Source: Bifidobacterium bombi DSM 19703
GTDB lineage: Bacteria; Actinomycetota; Actinomycetes; Actinomycetales; Bifidobacteriaceae
Length of the DNA stretch: 64,000 nucleotides
Assembly: GCF_000737845.1 (NCBI RefSeq)
Contig: NZ_ATLK01000001.1
Location: 868,001-932,000 of the forward strand
Direction of reading: 5' to 3'
The translations under genes were made by a program, and so were the position numbers. The first letter of the stretch is position 1, and each line of letters opens with the position of its first letter. Shown here piece by piece: positions 10,001 through 19,558 of the stretch. Below the pieces are notes generated by a model. The model was not told where the DNA came from, ran no database searches, and saw only the letters and a program-made list of their open reading frames with translations.

Positions 10001-13000
10001 TCGTTTACGAGGCTTACAACGACTCCTCCGGCACCGATACTTTCTCATATGCCGTGGAGGACTGGACGGGCCAGCGCGCACAGGCGCAGGTGCGGGTGGG
10101 GGTCTTCACGGGTTCGACGGACTCCGGAGTATATGCACGAGACGACCAAGTGACGCTGCGTCCGAACAAGAAAGCCACGGTGCCAGTGACGCTCAACGAC
10201 ATCTCCGGGGACAACACTGACCTGAAGATATCGAAGACCATCGAAGCACAGGGAATCCAAGGGGCAACCGTCGAAGACAACTCCATCAGCTTCACGACCC
10301 CCCAGACGCCGGGTGTCTCCTACATCATCTACACGGTGCACGATAAGGCCGGGCTCTCCGACACCGCAACCCTGACGATCACCAGCGACCCCAAGGCACC
10401 GATAGACCCGCCGATCGCCTATGACTACCGGGTGCCATCCTCAGCTACGATAGACAAGAAATCGGTGGACGTCGATCTTTCACCCTGGATAGCGAATCCC
10501 TCAGGAACCGCCGGAGAATTACGCATCGGCGTGGATCCTTCGGTGGCGGACCATGCGCACGTCAAAGAAGGCAAGGACTCCACCACGCTGAGCGTGGACC
10601 TGACCGACGAGGCGCGCAGCGTCCCCTATACCGTCACGAACACCACATACAACGTCAGAACCACGGCATTCGTGCAGGTTCCCGCCTACGGCGTGTTTCC
10701 GCCAACGCTGCGCCCGAAAGCCCCGGCGTTGCGGGTCAACGCCAAACAGTCCATCACCATCAACATCGCCGATTACGTACGCGTGGGAGCAGGCAAGTCA
10801 CCACACGTCGATAAGGATTCGGTCAGCGCCACCAAGAGCGCGAACTCCGATTACTTCGTCAACGACCAGACCCTCAGGTTCACCGCACCGAAAGACTATG
10901 CGGGGCCGGCATCCATCACCTTCGACGTGGCGGACGGAGTGCGCGAAAAAGGCAGAGATATACGCAAAGTCGATAAGAACGGCAATGTGCAGGCGAAGAT
11001 CATCAATTCCTCCACCCTTACCCTCCCCATAACCGTGATCGGGCGCAATGTGCCGCCACCGACGTTCTCCTCATCGACCGTCTCCGTAGTGGCCGGAGAG
11101 GATGCCAAAACAATCGACTTGAAAGCCCTGACCCACGCGCCCGGCGGACTCGATCCGGACGAAACTGAATACACATATTCCGGCGCGGAGGTATCCGGAC
11201 CGGTCACCGCCCATCTGGGCAATGGCGGCAGACTCACGATTCGTGCGGCCGAGGATGCGCCCGTGGGCTCGATGACCAGCATTCCCCTGAACATCAAATA
11301 CACCAACGGCACCGTCAACACCGGAATCACCGCCCAGGTCGTTCAATCCACACGTCCATTGGCTCAGATACAAGGAGTACGGCGGCAGATAAAGGCTGGT
11401 GACAGCGAAACTGTGAACGTACTTTCCGACGCGTTCAATCCGTTCCCCGGCAAGCCGCTGACCGTCACCGACTGTCGATCGGATGACAGCGCCAAGCTGA
11501 AAGTCGATTGCGGCGCTTCCGGTTCCGTCACCATCCATGCGGCTTCCGATATCGGAGCTTCCACAAACACCGTCGTCGTCACCGTGCAGGACGCCACGAA
11601 AACACGCGAGCGTCAGGTGAGCGGCACGATTACGCTTTCCGTCATCGACAAGCCCGCACCTCCACTGCTTTCCCCTGTTTCAGGCAAACCTACCGACGGC
11701 GCGGTGAACCTCTCCTGGACCCCGGGCAGCGCCAACGGCAGCCCTATCACCGAATATCGGGCCGATTGGGATGGCGGCGGCAAATCGTGCGGAGCAGTCA
11801 CCACATGCAATATCACCGGTCTGACAAATGGTAAAGAGTACCATTTCACCGTCAAGGCAAAAAACGAGGCTGGATGGTCGAAACCGTCCGAATCGGTCTA
11901 CGCAAAGCCCGACAAAGTGCCAGACCCACCGTCAAGCATCAGACTGGAAGGCGGATACAAGACCATCGATGTGAGTTGGTCGAGACCCGATTACACAGGG
12001 ACGGCGCCGGACAGCTATACCGTGACGCTCAACGGGGTCTCAAAGGTGACCACGGGGCTGAGCACGTCCTTCACGCTCGATAACGGCGCCATCACCGGAT
12101 CGTATGCCGTGACGGTGCAGGGACACAACCGCGCCGGCGACGGACCGGTGAGCGCACCCGCTCAGATGGGCGACGAAAACGGCCCGTGGGGGGACCCTGA
12201 CGCCCCTGTGATCGCAGACTTCAGCTCACAAAACGACGGTAGAACGATGAACATCGGGGTGTATCCCGGAGCATCCCTACGAAACGCGGGGTGTTCGTCG
12301 ATCGCAATCAGTGGAGCCTTCGGCAACCACACCCTACCCTGTCAGGGAGGGAACGTCAGCGTCAATGTGAGCAGAAACCAATACAACCGCCCGCAAACCA
12401 TCACGGCCACCCTGATGGCGAGGAAAAACGGCGCCCAAAACAGCCATAGCCAAGCCACCGCTACCCCGACATACGCGATAAGGCCCGTCCAGGGTCTGCA
12501 CGTGAACCGCAACGGGAACACCTGCAAGGCCTTATGGCACGGCGATGGGGATTATGATTCCTTCGTCTTCAACGGCATGGACATCGGCAACACCACCGAA
12601 AGGTCCTACTCCATCAACGAATGGAGCAGTTGCGGCAGAGTGACGCTCGTGCAAAAACTCAACGGCGTGACCGGCAGCACCCCCGTCACCGTCGATGCCT
12701 CGGGCGATGTCTATAAGGTGCCGGCGGCAATAACACCGCCCACCCTGACGTGGGACGGCAATGACCCTGACCTCATCAGGATCAACGGAGGAAGCATCAA
12801 CCTGTGGGGGCAGTCCGGCACCGTTCAGATCGTGATCGACGGCAGACCGTATTCATGGGCCGGCGACCGACTAGATGTGCACGGATTGCCAGCAGGAAGG
12901 TATCAATGGAAAGTCATAGTGACCGGCGCCACTGACTCGGCATTGAACAACACCGCCGAGGGAGGGACGCCAGTACAGGGGTTCCGTAACAGAGCCGGCG

Positions 13001-13239
13001 CGATGGGCGCGAGGTTGTCCTTGGCTCGAGCACCGGTGGAACCCTTCGCATCGGGCATCTTCGTATCCAACTGCCAGGTCTGCGAGGAAAATACACGGGA
13101 GACGGCGCCGATCGTCGACGCTTTGCCGCCCGTGGGCACCGGCTTCGGCAGGCCCGAACCTGAAACCAGGACCGCCAAGCACTGCACGGATGTCAGGCAC
13201 ACGGTCTGTCATAACCACCATGAGAAGAGGAACCAATGA
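7078..13239 (+). CDS. fn3: Giant membrane-anchored Ig-like/FN3 surface protein (PFNA cluster Fn3)
   Basis: A 2053-residue protein. A single membrane segment lies near residues 47-70 (VAVVLAILAILAGAVIITTI). A region that looks beta-propeller-like follows, then about ten Ig/cadherin-like repeats from roughly residue 430 to 1500 (recurring motifs such as FTDPEGDPLTL and VPVTLNDISGDN). Two fibronectin type III domains follow at about 1520-1700, with NGSPITEY and NGKEYHFTVKAKNEAGWS typical of the fold. The C-terminus is rich in Cys and His. Start ATG 7078 follows GGGAGGA. The stop overlaps the next gene by four bases (ATGA). The inferred role is an extracellular sensor or adhesin paired with the upstream kinase; binding partners cannot be seen in the sequence. 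Confidence 0.88.
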   Translation: MGMRSANEHSAPPREDAGNHDVRRLHSTTFSRHRDTHGNNGVGRAHVTTVAVVLAILAILAGAVIITTITRAHVNLDDGTVWVTSLKDHKAARFNVKIKDANAAVTPKTARFDVAQSGEQTVLLDGGRAQNILASTLGPHGSSEMKNSTTTFMGGPTVAFLNTQSGNVWTGRSSDMDSISPTTASPQMQLGTGGKVAVTHEGAVYGYRPGDGVVLKMDGPNSPARTFKSLTDGRRSDADSFTVIGDTPVISVGRRLMWPGGSGTTKAIGRLTLQAAPTDDSQRGWAAASASNGIFTVDLHHGTTKDFITSGKAQAAQPVSTDGCVYGAWSQSSRNYVRLCSAEGGEGAADAKATEFSTLQSVSPTSQLVFRTNHRQVVLNDVSDGKVWNPNESPKAMRIQWRKLQAKKVSTRERDQDTANNQTQFKPNCSTKSGSIKAQDDTFGVRAGSEQILDVLRNDEQSDCSIITISKIGPVQGSGITVSPIYSGRYLQLDATGARAGKSSFSYEIDDGKGQTSQATVTLDIESATANKPPVQGDTPPEYDVEQGASLTVNALGGFTDPEGDPLTLVSATPENSDQVTVSTRADGQLVFNAGSVSSGRVGVTLTVSDGQATGTGSIYFSIRQANTLPALIDAVVQTTAPGMSTTVNLKPYVHGTSSEPPTLTSVESPTGSSTYANPADLSFTFSSDTPGTYTVPYTISQGSVTAQGLARVEVRAANDESAKPVAANDVALLGADHTAIVEPLNNDVDPLGGVLAVTSVDADPSLGIKTGLVAHKRVYMTARQIPTRPAKINYTVSNSVGSSKGTIVLQPPTLTASNSAPKAANITANVRTGGIVSLDILDHVSHSDGTTVKLNDDLQYDRKTFKGLVFVSGDNVRYQAPEEAGVYRVTYTVQDNLGNAASGLISITVHSKNAQTKSPPTPQDVQAQVAAGQKVRIPITMTGIDQDGDDDTLLGLGNKAPKLGRIDEVGANYIVYEAYNDSSGTDTFSYAVEDWTGQRAQAQVRVGVFTGSTDSGVYARDDQVTLRPNKKATVPVTLNDISGDNTDLKISKTIEAQGIQGATVEDNSISFTTPQTPGVSYIIYTVHDKAGLSDTATLTITSDPKAPIDPPIAYDYRVPSSATIDKKSVDVDLSPWIANPSGTAGELRIGVDPSVADHAHVKEGKDSTTLSVDLTDEARSVPYTVTNTTYNVRTTAFVQVPAYGVFPPTLRPKAPALRVNAKQSITINIADYVRVGAGKSPHVDKDSVSATKSANSDYFVNDQTLRFTAPKDYAGPASITFDVADGVREKGRDIRKVDKNGNVQAKIINSSTLTLPITVIGRNVPPPTFSSSTVSVVAGEDAKTIDLKALTHAPGGLDPDETEYTYSGAEVSGPVTAHLGNGGRLTIRAAEDAPVGSMTSIPLNIKYTNGTVNTGITAQVVQSTRPLAQIQGVRRQIKAGDSETVNVLSDAFNPFPGKPLTVTDCRSDDSAKLKVDCGASGSVTIHAASDIGASTNTVVVTVQDATKTRERQVSGTITLSVIDKPAPPLLSPVSGKPTDGAVNLSWTPGSANGSPITEYRADWDGGGKSCGAVTTCNITGLTNGKEYHFTVKAKNEAGWSKPSESVYAKPDKVPDPPSSIRLEGGYKTIDVSWSRPDYTGTAPDSYTVTLNGVSKVTTGLSTSFTLDNGAITGSYAVTVQGHNRAGDGPVSAPAQMGDENGPWGDPDAPVIADFSSQNDGRTMNIGVYPGASLRNAGCSSIAISGAFGNHTLPCQGGNVSVNVSRNQYNRPQTITATLMARKNGAQNSHSQATATPTYAIRPVQGLHVNRNGNTCKALWHGDGDYDSFVFNGMDIGNTTERSYSINEWSSCGRVTLVQKLNGVTGSTPVTVDASGDVYKVPAAITPPTLTWDGNDPDLIRINGGSINLWGQSGTVQIVIDGRPYSWAGDRLDVHGLPAGRYQWKVIVTGATDSALNNTAEGGTPVQGFRNRAGAMGARLSLARAPVEPFASGIFVSNCQVCEENTRETAPIVDALPPVGTGFGRPEPETRTAKHCTDVRHTVCHNHHEKRNQ

Positions 13240-14834
13240 GAACCGACAACACCGACGACGTGAACGGCATCGATGACAGGACCGTGCTTTCCGGCGCGGT
13301 CTTCGACGGCGCCGGATATCGGCAACGCATCACGGACGAACGCCATGAAGCGTATGACGACGACACCTCGAATGGCGAATCGATGGACGACGAAACGCAA
13401 ATCGCGGACGCCACGCACCTGTCGGGACGCATGAAGCCGGTCACCCCCTCGACTCCAGTCAGGAGCACCTTCGAAGTCGCGCCAGCCACGGCCGGCATGA
13501 CACCGAGCCACGAAACCGAGAGTTCCGACTCGTCGGTCCCGCTGGAGCCGACCCAGGCTCAGGGAAGAACCACGCCAACCCCGCTGAGTCCCGACCCCGC
13601 CCCGCCGATGCGTCGCGGCGGTTCCATTCGGCGTGCCGAGCCAACCCGGCAGACGTCACAACACCAGGACACAGGCTTGCATGAGTATGGTACGGCACTG
13701 AGCATAGGTCAGGATCCGAACGTCTTGACCTCCGACCGAACGGTCCCTGGTGGTTCGGCACCAACCGCTCCTTCCCCGCGTATGCCAGCCGCACGTGCCG
13801 CAAATAATGCACCGGCTCCCCGTACGCACACCGTCGGAGCGAATGCATATGCAAACGGATTCGGCATCATTCCGCCGGCCGACAGCGACATCAGGGCATT
13901 CCAGCAGACCTTTGCGGCATTGACCGAAAACATCGCACAGGCGGTAGTGGGCAAGCCGATGCCCATCAGGCTCTGCGCCACCGCCTTGATGGTCGGCGGA
14001 CACATCCTGCTGGAAGACAACCCCGGCACAGGCAAGACGCAACTGGCACGAGCACTCGCAAACTCCATAGATACCTCGTTCAAACGCATCCAGTTCACAC
14101 CCGATCTGCTTCCTGCCGACGTGGTGGGCGTGACCGTATACGATCAGAAGAACGGCCACTTCGAATTCCGAAAAGGCCCCGTCTTCGCATCAATCGTGCT
14201 TGCAGACGAAATCAACCGGGCTTCGCCCAAGACCCAATCAGCCCTTCTGGAGGTCATGGAGGAGCATAAAGTCACCGTCGACGGCATCACCTACGACATG
14301 CCGCAGCCGTTCATCGTCATCGCCACGCAGAACCCACTGGAGCAGCTGGGTACATACAAGCTGCCCGAGGCCCAGATGGACCGTTTCCTCATCAGGACAT
14401 CCATAGGCGCACCTGATCGACGCACCAGCATCGACATCCTCAGGCAAATCGACGTTACCGATCGCGCACGCAACGTCTCGGCCATCCTTTCCGGGCCCGA
14501 CATCCTCAAACTACGCGGGACGGCCGGTCTGGTACACATGGACGATCGCATCCTGGAATACATCGAACGATTGGTGGAAGCCACGCGCGAATCCGAAAAG
14601 CTGAAAGCCGGATCATCCATGAGAGGAGCCCTCGCCCTAGCCCGGTGCGCCCGAATATGGGCGGCTTCCGAAGGACGCGGCTATGTCATACCCGATGACA
14701 TCAAGGACCTTGCGGTCCCCGTGCTGGCCCACCGCATCATCCCGACTGCGGAGACCACGTTCCGCGGCGAAACCAACAAGCACATCATCACTGACATCCT
14801 AGAAACCGTACCCGTCCCCGACATCGCAGGCTGA
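13236..14834 (+). CDS. MoxR-family AAA+ ATPase
   Basis: A 532-residue protein. Residues 1-200 are polar, Pro/Thr/Ser-rich and apparently disordered. The AAA core follows with Walker A NPGTGKTQLA (about residues 263-272) and Walker B VLADEINRASPKTQSALLE, typical of MoxR proteins, then the sensor segment FIVIATQNPLEQLGTY. MoxR ATPases are about 330 residues, so the N-terminal extension is extra. It starts inside the stop of the FN3 gene (ATGA overlap), indicating translational coupling. MoxR ATPases usually act with DUF58 proteins as chaperone-like assembly factors, and the next gene encodes one. The cluster name for it is aaa-atp. A start further downstream is possible but the coupled ATG is the best supported. 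Confidence 0.92.
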   Translation: MRTDNTDDVNGIDDRTVLSGAVFDGAGYRQRITDERHEAYDDDTSNGESMDDETQIADATHLSGRMKPVTPSTPVRSTFEVAPATAGMTPSHETESSDSSVPLEPTQAQGRTTPTPLSPDPAPPMRRGGSIRRAEPTRQTSQHQDTGLHEYGTALSIGQDPNVLTSDRTVPGGSAPTAPSPRMPAARAANNAPAPRTHTVGANAYANGFGIIPPADSDIRAFQQTFAALTENIAQAVVGKPMPIRLCATALMVGGHILLEDNPGTGKTQLARALANSIDTSFKRIQFTPDLLPADVVGVTVYDQKNGHFEFRKGPVFASIVLADEINRASPKTQSALLEVMEEHKVTVDGITYDMPQPFIVIATQNPLEQLGTYKLPEAQMDRFLIRTSIGAPDRRTSIDILRQIDVTDRARNVSAILSGPDILKLRGTAGLVHMDDRILEYIERLVEATRESEKLKAGSSMRGALALARCARIWAASEGRGYVIPDDIKDLAVPVLAHRIIPTAETTFRGETNKHIITDILETVPVPDIAG

Positions 14835-14841
14835 ACGACCG

Positions 14842-16026
14842 ATGATCGAGCGCACACGTAGGTTCCTCACCGCCTTCGGACACATGGCCACGGCATATGT
14901 CACGCCGTTCGGATGGCTGGTCTTCATCGCCGGCGCATCCTGGCTGGCGCTGTTCCCGCGACTGGGATGGTATGAGCTCCTCACTGGCGGGGTGCTTGCC
15001 TTGACAATGGTCGCCTCGGGGATAATCATGTCGTTGGGCAACACCAGGCTTGAGTCCACGCTCAGCCTCTCGGCGGACCGCGTCACCGCAGGGGATGCCG
15101 TGACAATCAACGTCACGGTTTCAAACCCAGGGAAAACGCCCACAACGCGGGCCTGGGGCGACCTGCCTTTAGGCGACCTCCACGAGCAATTCCGCATCCC
15201 CGCGCTACCCGCGGGCGGCCGAGAGAGCCTCGAGGTTGATTTCATCGCCAAACAGCGCGCGGTGCTCGATGTTGGCCCACTGACGGTACGCAAAGGCGAC
15301 CCTTTCGGTCTGGTGCGTCATAGACGTTCCATAGCCGAGCGGACCAAGGTCTACATTCACCCTAAAACAGTGAGTCTCAATCCTCTGGAATCCGCAATGG
15401 TACGCGACCTCGAAGGCAGCCCGAGCGGTCAGATCGTCGATGACGACTTGGATTTCTATGGGTTGCGCGACTACCATGATGGCGACGACATTCGCAACAT
15501 CCATTGGCTCAGTTCCGCAAAATCGGGCCGAATGATGGTTCGTCAATACGAGGCGACCAAGCGTACCGACACATCACTGACCCTGGACACAGATCCGAAG
15601 GATTACACAGGCCCGGACCAATTCGAACTCGCTGTAAGCGTTCTGGCATCCCTGGGCGTGCAATGCCTTGAGCAGAACCGACCACTGACCGCCCACGCAG
15701 CCTCGGCAACAGTCCGTCCCTCATCCCCGTTGGCATTATTGGACTGGTGCAGTGCCATCAAGCCGCACTTCTCACCAAGCAGGGACATGGCGGTGGGCAC
15801 CCTTAAGGGGAATCCCGCTTCGTCATGCTACTTCCTCGTCGTCGGACCACTCGTGCCCCAGGACGCGTTGAGGCGCATCGCCTCCGCGTTTCCCAAAGCC
15901 GCCGCCTGCATCATCATACGAATCGACACCACGGCGGAACGGGCCATACGACAGTATGACGACTTCACATCGGCCACCCTCGGTTCGATCGAGGACCTTC
16001 AATTGGTCATGGAGGCGATTTCATGA
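14842..16026 (+). CDS. DUF58 domain membrane protein
   Basis: A 394-residue protein. Two membrane segments near the N-terminus (about residues 20-40 and 45-70) are followed by a DUF58 domain with the family hallmark DYHDGDDIRNIHW and the following KSGRMMVRQYE around residues 210-240. DUF58 proteins are the usual partner of MoxR ATPases and carry a von Willebrand A-like fold; the exact function is unsettled. It is separated from the MoxR gene by seven bases and overlaps the start of the transglutaminase-like gene by four bases (ATGA at 16023), so the three are almost certainly co-translated. Confidence 0.92.
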   Translation: MIERTRRFLTAFGHMATAYVTPFGWLVFIAGASWLALFPRLGWYELLTGGVLALTMVASGIIMSLGNTRLESTLSLSADRVTAGDAVTINVTVSNPGKTPTTRAWGDLPLGDLHEQFRIPALPAGGRESLEVDFIAKQRAVLDVGPLTVRKGDPFGLVRHRRSIAERTKVYIHPKTVSLNPLESAMVRDLEGSPSGQIVDDDLDFYGLRDYHDGDDIRNIHWLSSAKSGRMMVRQYEATKRTDTSLTLDTDPKDYTGPDQFELAVSVLASLGVQCLEQNRPLTAHAASATVRPSSPLALLDWCSAIKPHFSPSRDMAVGTLKGNPASSCYFLVVGPLVPQDALRRIASAFPKAAACIIIRIDTTAERAIRQYDDFTSATLGSIEDLQLVMEAIS

Positions 16027-18519
16027 TTCGAAGCACCAAGACGAAATCATCACGCCTCCCGCCAATCAAAGGAAGACTGGCCGCCGGGACAGCACCCTTG
16101 CATGAATCAAATACCTGGGCGGACATGCCGACTCCGGCGATCGACCTGGAGACGAAGGCTCATCCGAGGCCGGCCCGATTCGCATCCGTGGCGCACTCCG
16201 CTCACGGCGCTCCCGCGACCGTGGCCCTGTTCGCGTTTCTGACGGCGGCATCCTCGCTGAACCTTGAGGACGTGTACGGTTCATGGGTGCTCTGGGGAGC
16301 TGTTGCGGCGACTTCAGCCATCCTCGGTTGCCTCATAGCCGCCGCCGGGATCCGCCCCAGATTGCGCCTATGGGCTCAACTGGCCTCGCTTGGCCTGTCG
16401 CAATTCATCATCGGTCCGGTGCTGACACTCAACGAGACGACCCTGGCCCACGTCCTCCCGACCACACGAACTTTGGCACAGGGCTTTGTGGACACGTTCG
16501 GTTCGTTCAAATACGTCATCTCAGTCACCCCTCCGCTAGGTGCCTCCGGAGGTGCACTCATGGCGCTCTGGACCGTGAATCTGTGGATGGGATTCCTCGC
16601 CTGCTCGGCGGCGTTAAGCGCCCACCGCCTGTCCATATACCTCAGTGTGCTTCCTATATTCGCGGATCTGGCAGCTTGCGCACTGCTCGGCACCCGGACC
16701 GGCACGGCCGCAAGTCTGCGCGGCATCCTCATAACCGCCTCGCTTATCCTCTGGCTCTGCATCAAACTGAACTTCTTCGAAAAACGCCGAGGCATAAGCA
16801 CCGGTATCATTCTTCTGACCGCAGCGGCCCTGGCAATCGTCGGCCCACTGCTGATACCGTCATACCGCTTCACGCTTCGCGACAGATATGACCCTCCCCT
16901 CGATCCCTACCAATTCACCAGTCCGCTGAGCGGCATGCGCTCATACGTGAAATACCACAAGAAGGACACTTTGCTGACGGTCACTGGCCTACCTGCCGGG
17001 ACGCCGGTACGGTTGGCGGTAATGGACAGATTCGACGGCAATGTATGGAACCTATCCGATTCCAAAGATGCCTTGGACTCTTCTGATTACCGCCATGTCG
17101 GCTCACGAATCAGCGACGGCGACGAGACGGGCACGCGATTCCGTGCAACGTTCGTCGTCAAGCCGGGGCTGAACGAACGTTGGCTTCCACTCGCCGGTTC
17201 AGCCAACTACGTGGGTTTCACCCATGACAACGATTCAAGGAACTTCTATTACAACCGCTCCACGCACAGCGCCATCTACGCTTCAGGGTTGAGTGAGGAA
17301 CAACAGTACACCGAAACCGGCGTATTGGCCCCCGAACCGACGCCGTCGCAGATATCCAAAGCCCAGGCCATTTCGACCTCCCAGCCGAAAACCACCGATG
17401 TGCCTCAGTCAGCGGGCAAACTCGCCACCGCCTTAGCTGGGAGGCAGGCCACAGGCGGCAAGAGCGCCCAAAAACTGGCGGAAGGATTGAAGACAAACGG
17501 TTGGTTTTCCCATGGTCTCACAGGTGATTACCCGTCGCTGCCGGGACATGGAAACTACCGCATCGAGGCGATGATGGGCGATGGTGGATCAATGGTCGGA
17601 GATAGTGAACAATATGCTTCCGCGATGTCCATGATGGCACGCGAACTTGGACTCCCCGCACGTGTCGTGCTCGGTTTCATACCGAAAGACAAGGACGGGG
17701 AAATCGACAAGTCACGCACCAAGGGCTTAGGAAAAGATGCGAGAACGGAATTCACCGGCAACGACATCGAGGCGTGGGTCGAAATCAATCTCAAAGGATA
17801 CGGTTGGACCGCGTTCTACCCCACACCGAAGGAGACCAAGACCCCGGACAAGAACCAGAACCTCACCCCTCCCAACCCCAGGCAACTGGTCCGCCAACCA
17901 CCCGTCCCGCTCACGGATCCGCTGTATGACAAGATGCAGGCCAGAGAGCAATCGGGGGCGAACGGCGACGATGCCGGGACCGACGCGATGAACCCCGTTC
18001 TGGCACGAACGCTGGCCATAGCCAAGAATGTGATCGTCTACGGCAGCCCCGTATGGATCATCCTGCTGATTTGTCTGTTGATCGTCGCATTAAAAACGGT
18101 GCAGATCGCAGTGATGAGACGCAGAGGGTCGCCCGCCCGACGCGTGGATGCAGGTTGGACGGCCGTTGCCATGATGGCACGCCAAAGTGGTCTGAGACTG
18201 CCAAGGCACCCGAGGGGAGCAGGCCAAGCAGATAGTCGATGGCCTGCCCATACCCGCCAAGGATGTTGAAGAGGTCAGGGCCCAAGCCGATTGGGCGACT
18301 TATTCCGGGCAGAATGTTGATGAGGCGGACGCCCGTTCATATTGGCGCTCCGCCGATGACCTGCGAAGGAGCATCCTGAAGACGCAGCACGGCATGCGGC
18401 GCATCCGTACAAGGCTCTCCCTCAAGGGCGTCACGGGAAGGTTCTCGACTCGAATCGCCCCTGCCCATTGGCTGCGGACGGTTTGGGAAAGGATCGGTTA
18501 CCACCTGAAGCGTGAATGA
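16023..18519 (+). CDS. tgm: Transglutaminase-like membrane protein with replaced catalytic triad; reading frame broken at 18214-18217
   Basis: Multi-spanning N-terminal half (about six membrane segments between residues 50 and 285), a transglutaminase-like domain at about 470-610, a further membrane segment near residue 670 and a cytoplasmic tail. The three catalytic positions of the superfamily are replaced: Cys by Ser528 in GDSEQYASAM, His by Glu583 in DIEAWVEI, and Asp by Tyr599 in TAFYPTP. The frame opened at 16023 ends at 18269 with a tail (RGAGQADSRWP) unlike a natural C-terminus. Removing one G from GGGG at 18214-18217 restores a good frame (EQAKQIVDGLPIPAKDVEEV) to TGA at 18517-18519. 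The coordinates cover that restored gene. The break may be real or a sequence error. It is the fifth gene of the PFNA cluster. Confidence 0.82.
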
Positions 18520-18544
18520 CTCCGGGTTCAGGTGCACATGCGCC

Positions 18545-18550
18545 TATACT
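18545..18550 (+). promoter_or_regulatory. Possible -10 box ahead of prpC
   Basis: TATACT lies 50 bases upstream of the prpC start and just after the restored stop of the transglutaminase-like gene. No convincing -35 hexamer is visible at 16-18 bases. It would let the phosphatase be expressed apart from the cluster; this is tentative. Confidence 0.3.
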
Positions 18551-18599
18551 GAAAGTAGCGCATAAACGGAAATCTCATGAGAAAAGGGGCCACACGGTC

Positions 18600-19463
18600 A
18601 TGAATGACTTACGCATCAGCATAGCCACGGGTACCGATGTGGGAAAAGTACGCAGCGACAACCAGGACACGGCTTTGAACGCCGACGGAATCTACATGGT
18701 CTGCGACGGCATGGGTGGAGGAGTCGGCGGACGCCAGGCCAGCGCCATGACGGTCCGGATGCTCCGGTCGCTCGAGCCGCTCCCTCTGCGTTCACGGGGA
18801 TCCATCCAGCAGGCGCTCGACAAAGCGCAGGACGAAGTCGCCCAGTTGGGGAAACGACTCAACGGGATAGCGGGCACCACGGTGACGGGTCTTGTCCTGC
18901 CTTCTCCACCGGATTGCGATAGTTTCGACGACGCCGCATGTTGGTACGTGGTCAATGTCGGTGATTCACGTACATACCATCTGGACTTCGATGAAGTCGG
19001 ACTCACTGAGACGACATCCATCTGCCGTATCACGAAGGATCATTCGCAACGCCAGGAAATCATCGACTCGGGGATCATGACCCCCGAAGTAGCCAATGCC
19101 ACCATCCCCCGCAATGTCATCACCCAAGCTGTGGGCGCGCCCGAAGGCATACGCCCGGATTTTTACGCCGTAGATCCGAGCGGGCGGTTCATCATTTGTT
19201 CGGACGGACTCTACTCCGAAGTGGGCGATGAGCGCATCGCCACAATCTCACGTATGAACAGAACCCCACGGGACGCAGTCGATGCCCTGATCCAGGCGGC
19301 GCTTGATGCCGGCGGCGCGGACAACGTCACAGTCATCGTCGTGGACGCCGTAAACTCTGAACAGGCCGATCAGCGCCATTGGAACGCCACCAAGCTCGAT
19401 GACGGTGAGGACATCGGCTCGATCGGCGACGGTACGCTGCGCAACCTGCGCGCCCAATCATAG
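18600..19463 (+). CDS. prpC: PP2C-family Ser/Thr protein phosphatase
   Basis: A 287-residue metal-dependent phosphatase with all usual PP2C motifs: SDNQDTA, VCDGMGGGVGG, GTTVTGL, VNVGDSRTY, TKDHSQRQEI, ICSDGLYSEV and GADNVTVIVV. The aspartates of DGMGG, SDG and DNVT are the expected Mn/Mg ligands. I chose ATG 18600 because the fold starts right after it and AAAAGGGG lies upstream. An in-frame ATG at 18516 overlaps the restored transglutaminase-like stop and would add 28 residues. As prpC of the PFNA cluster it presumably reverses phosphorylation by the kinase encoded at 5557 and other kinases; this is inference from context. Confidence 0.93.
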   Translation: MNDLRISIATGTDVGKVRSDNQDTALNADGIYMVCDGMGGGVGGRQASAMTVRMLRSLEPLPLRSRGSIQQALDKAQDEVAQLGKRLNGIAGTTVTGLVLPSPPDCDSFDDAACWYVVNVGDSRTYHLDFDEVGLTETTSICRITKDHSQRQEIIDSGIMTPEVANATIPRNVITQAVGAPEGIRPDFYAVDPSGRFIICSDGLYSEVGDERIATISRMNRTPRDAVDALIQAALDAGGADNVTVIVVDAVNSEQADQRHWNATKLDDGEDIGSIGDGTLRNLRAQS

Positions 19464-19558
19464 AAGCCTGATCCGTGCGCCGGAAATTGCATAACGGCGT
19501 ACGGCATGCACCACGCAAAACAATCCATTCCAACGAATAAGAGAAAGAGCAGAGCACA

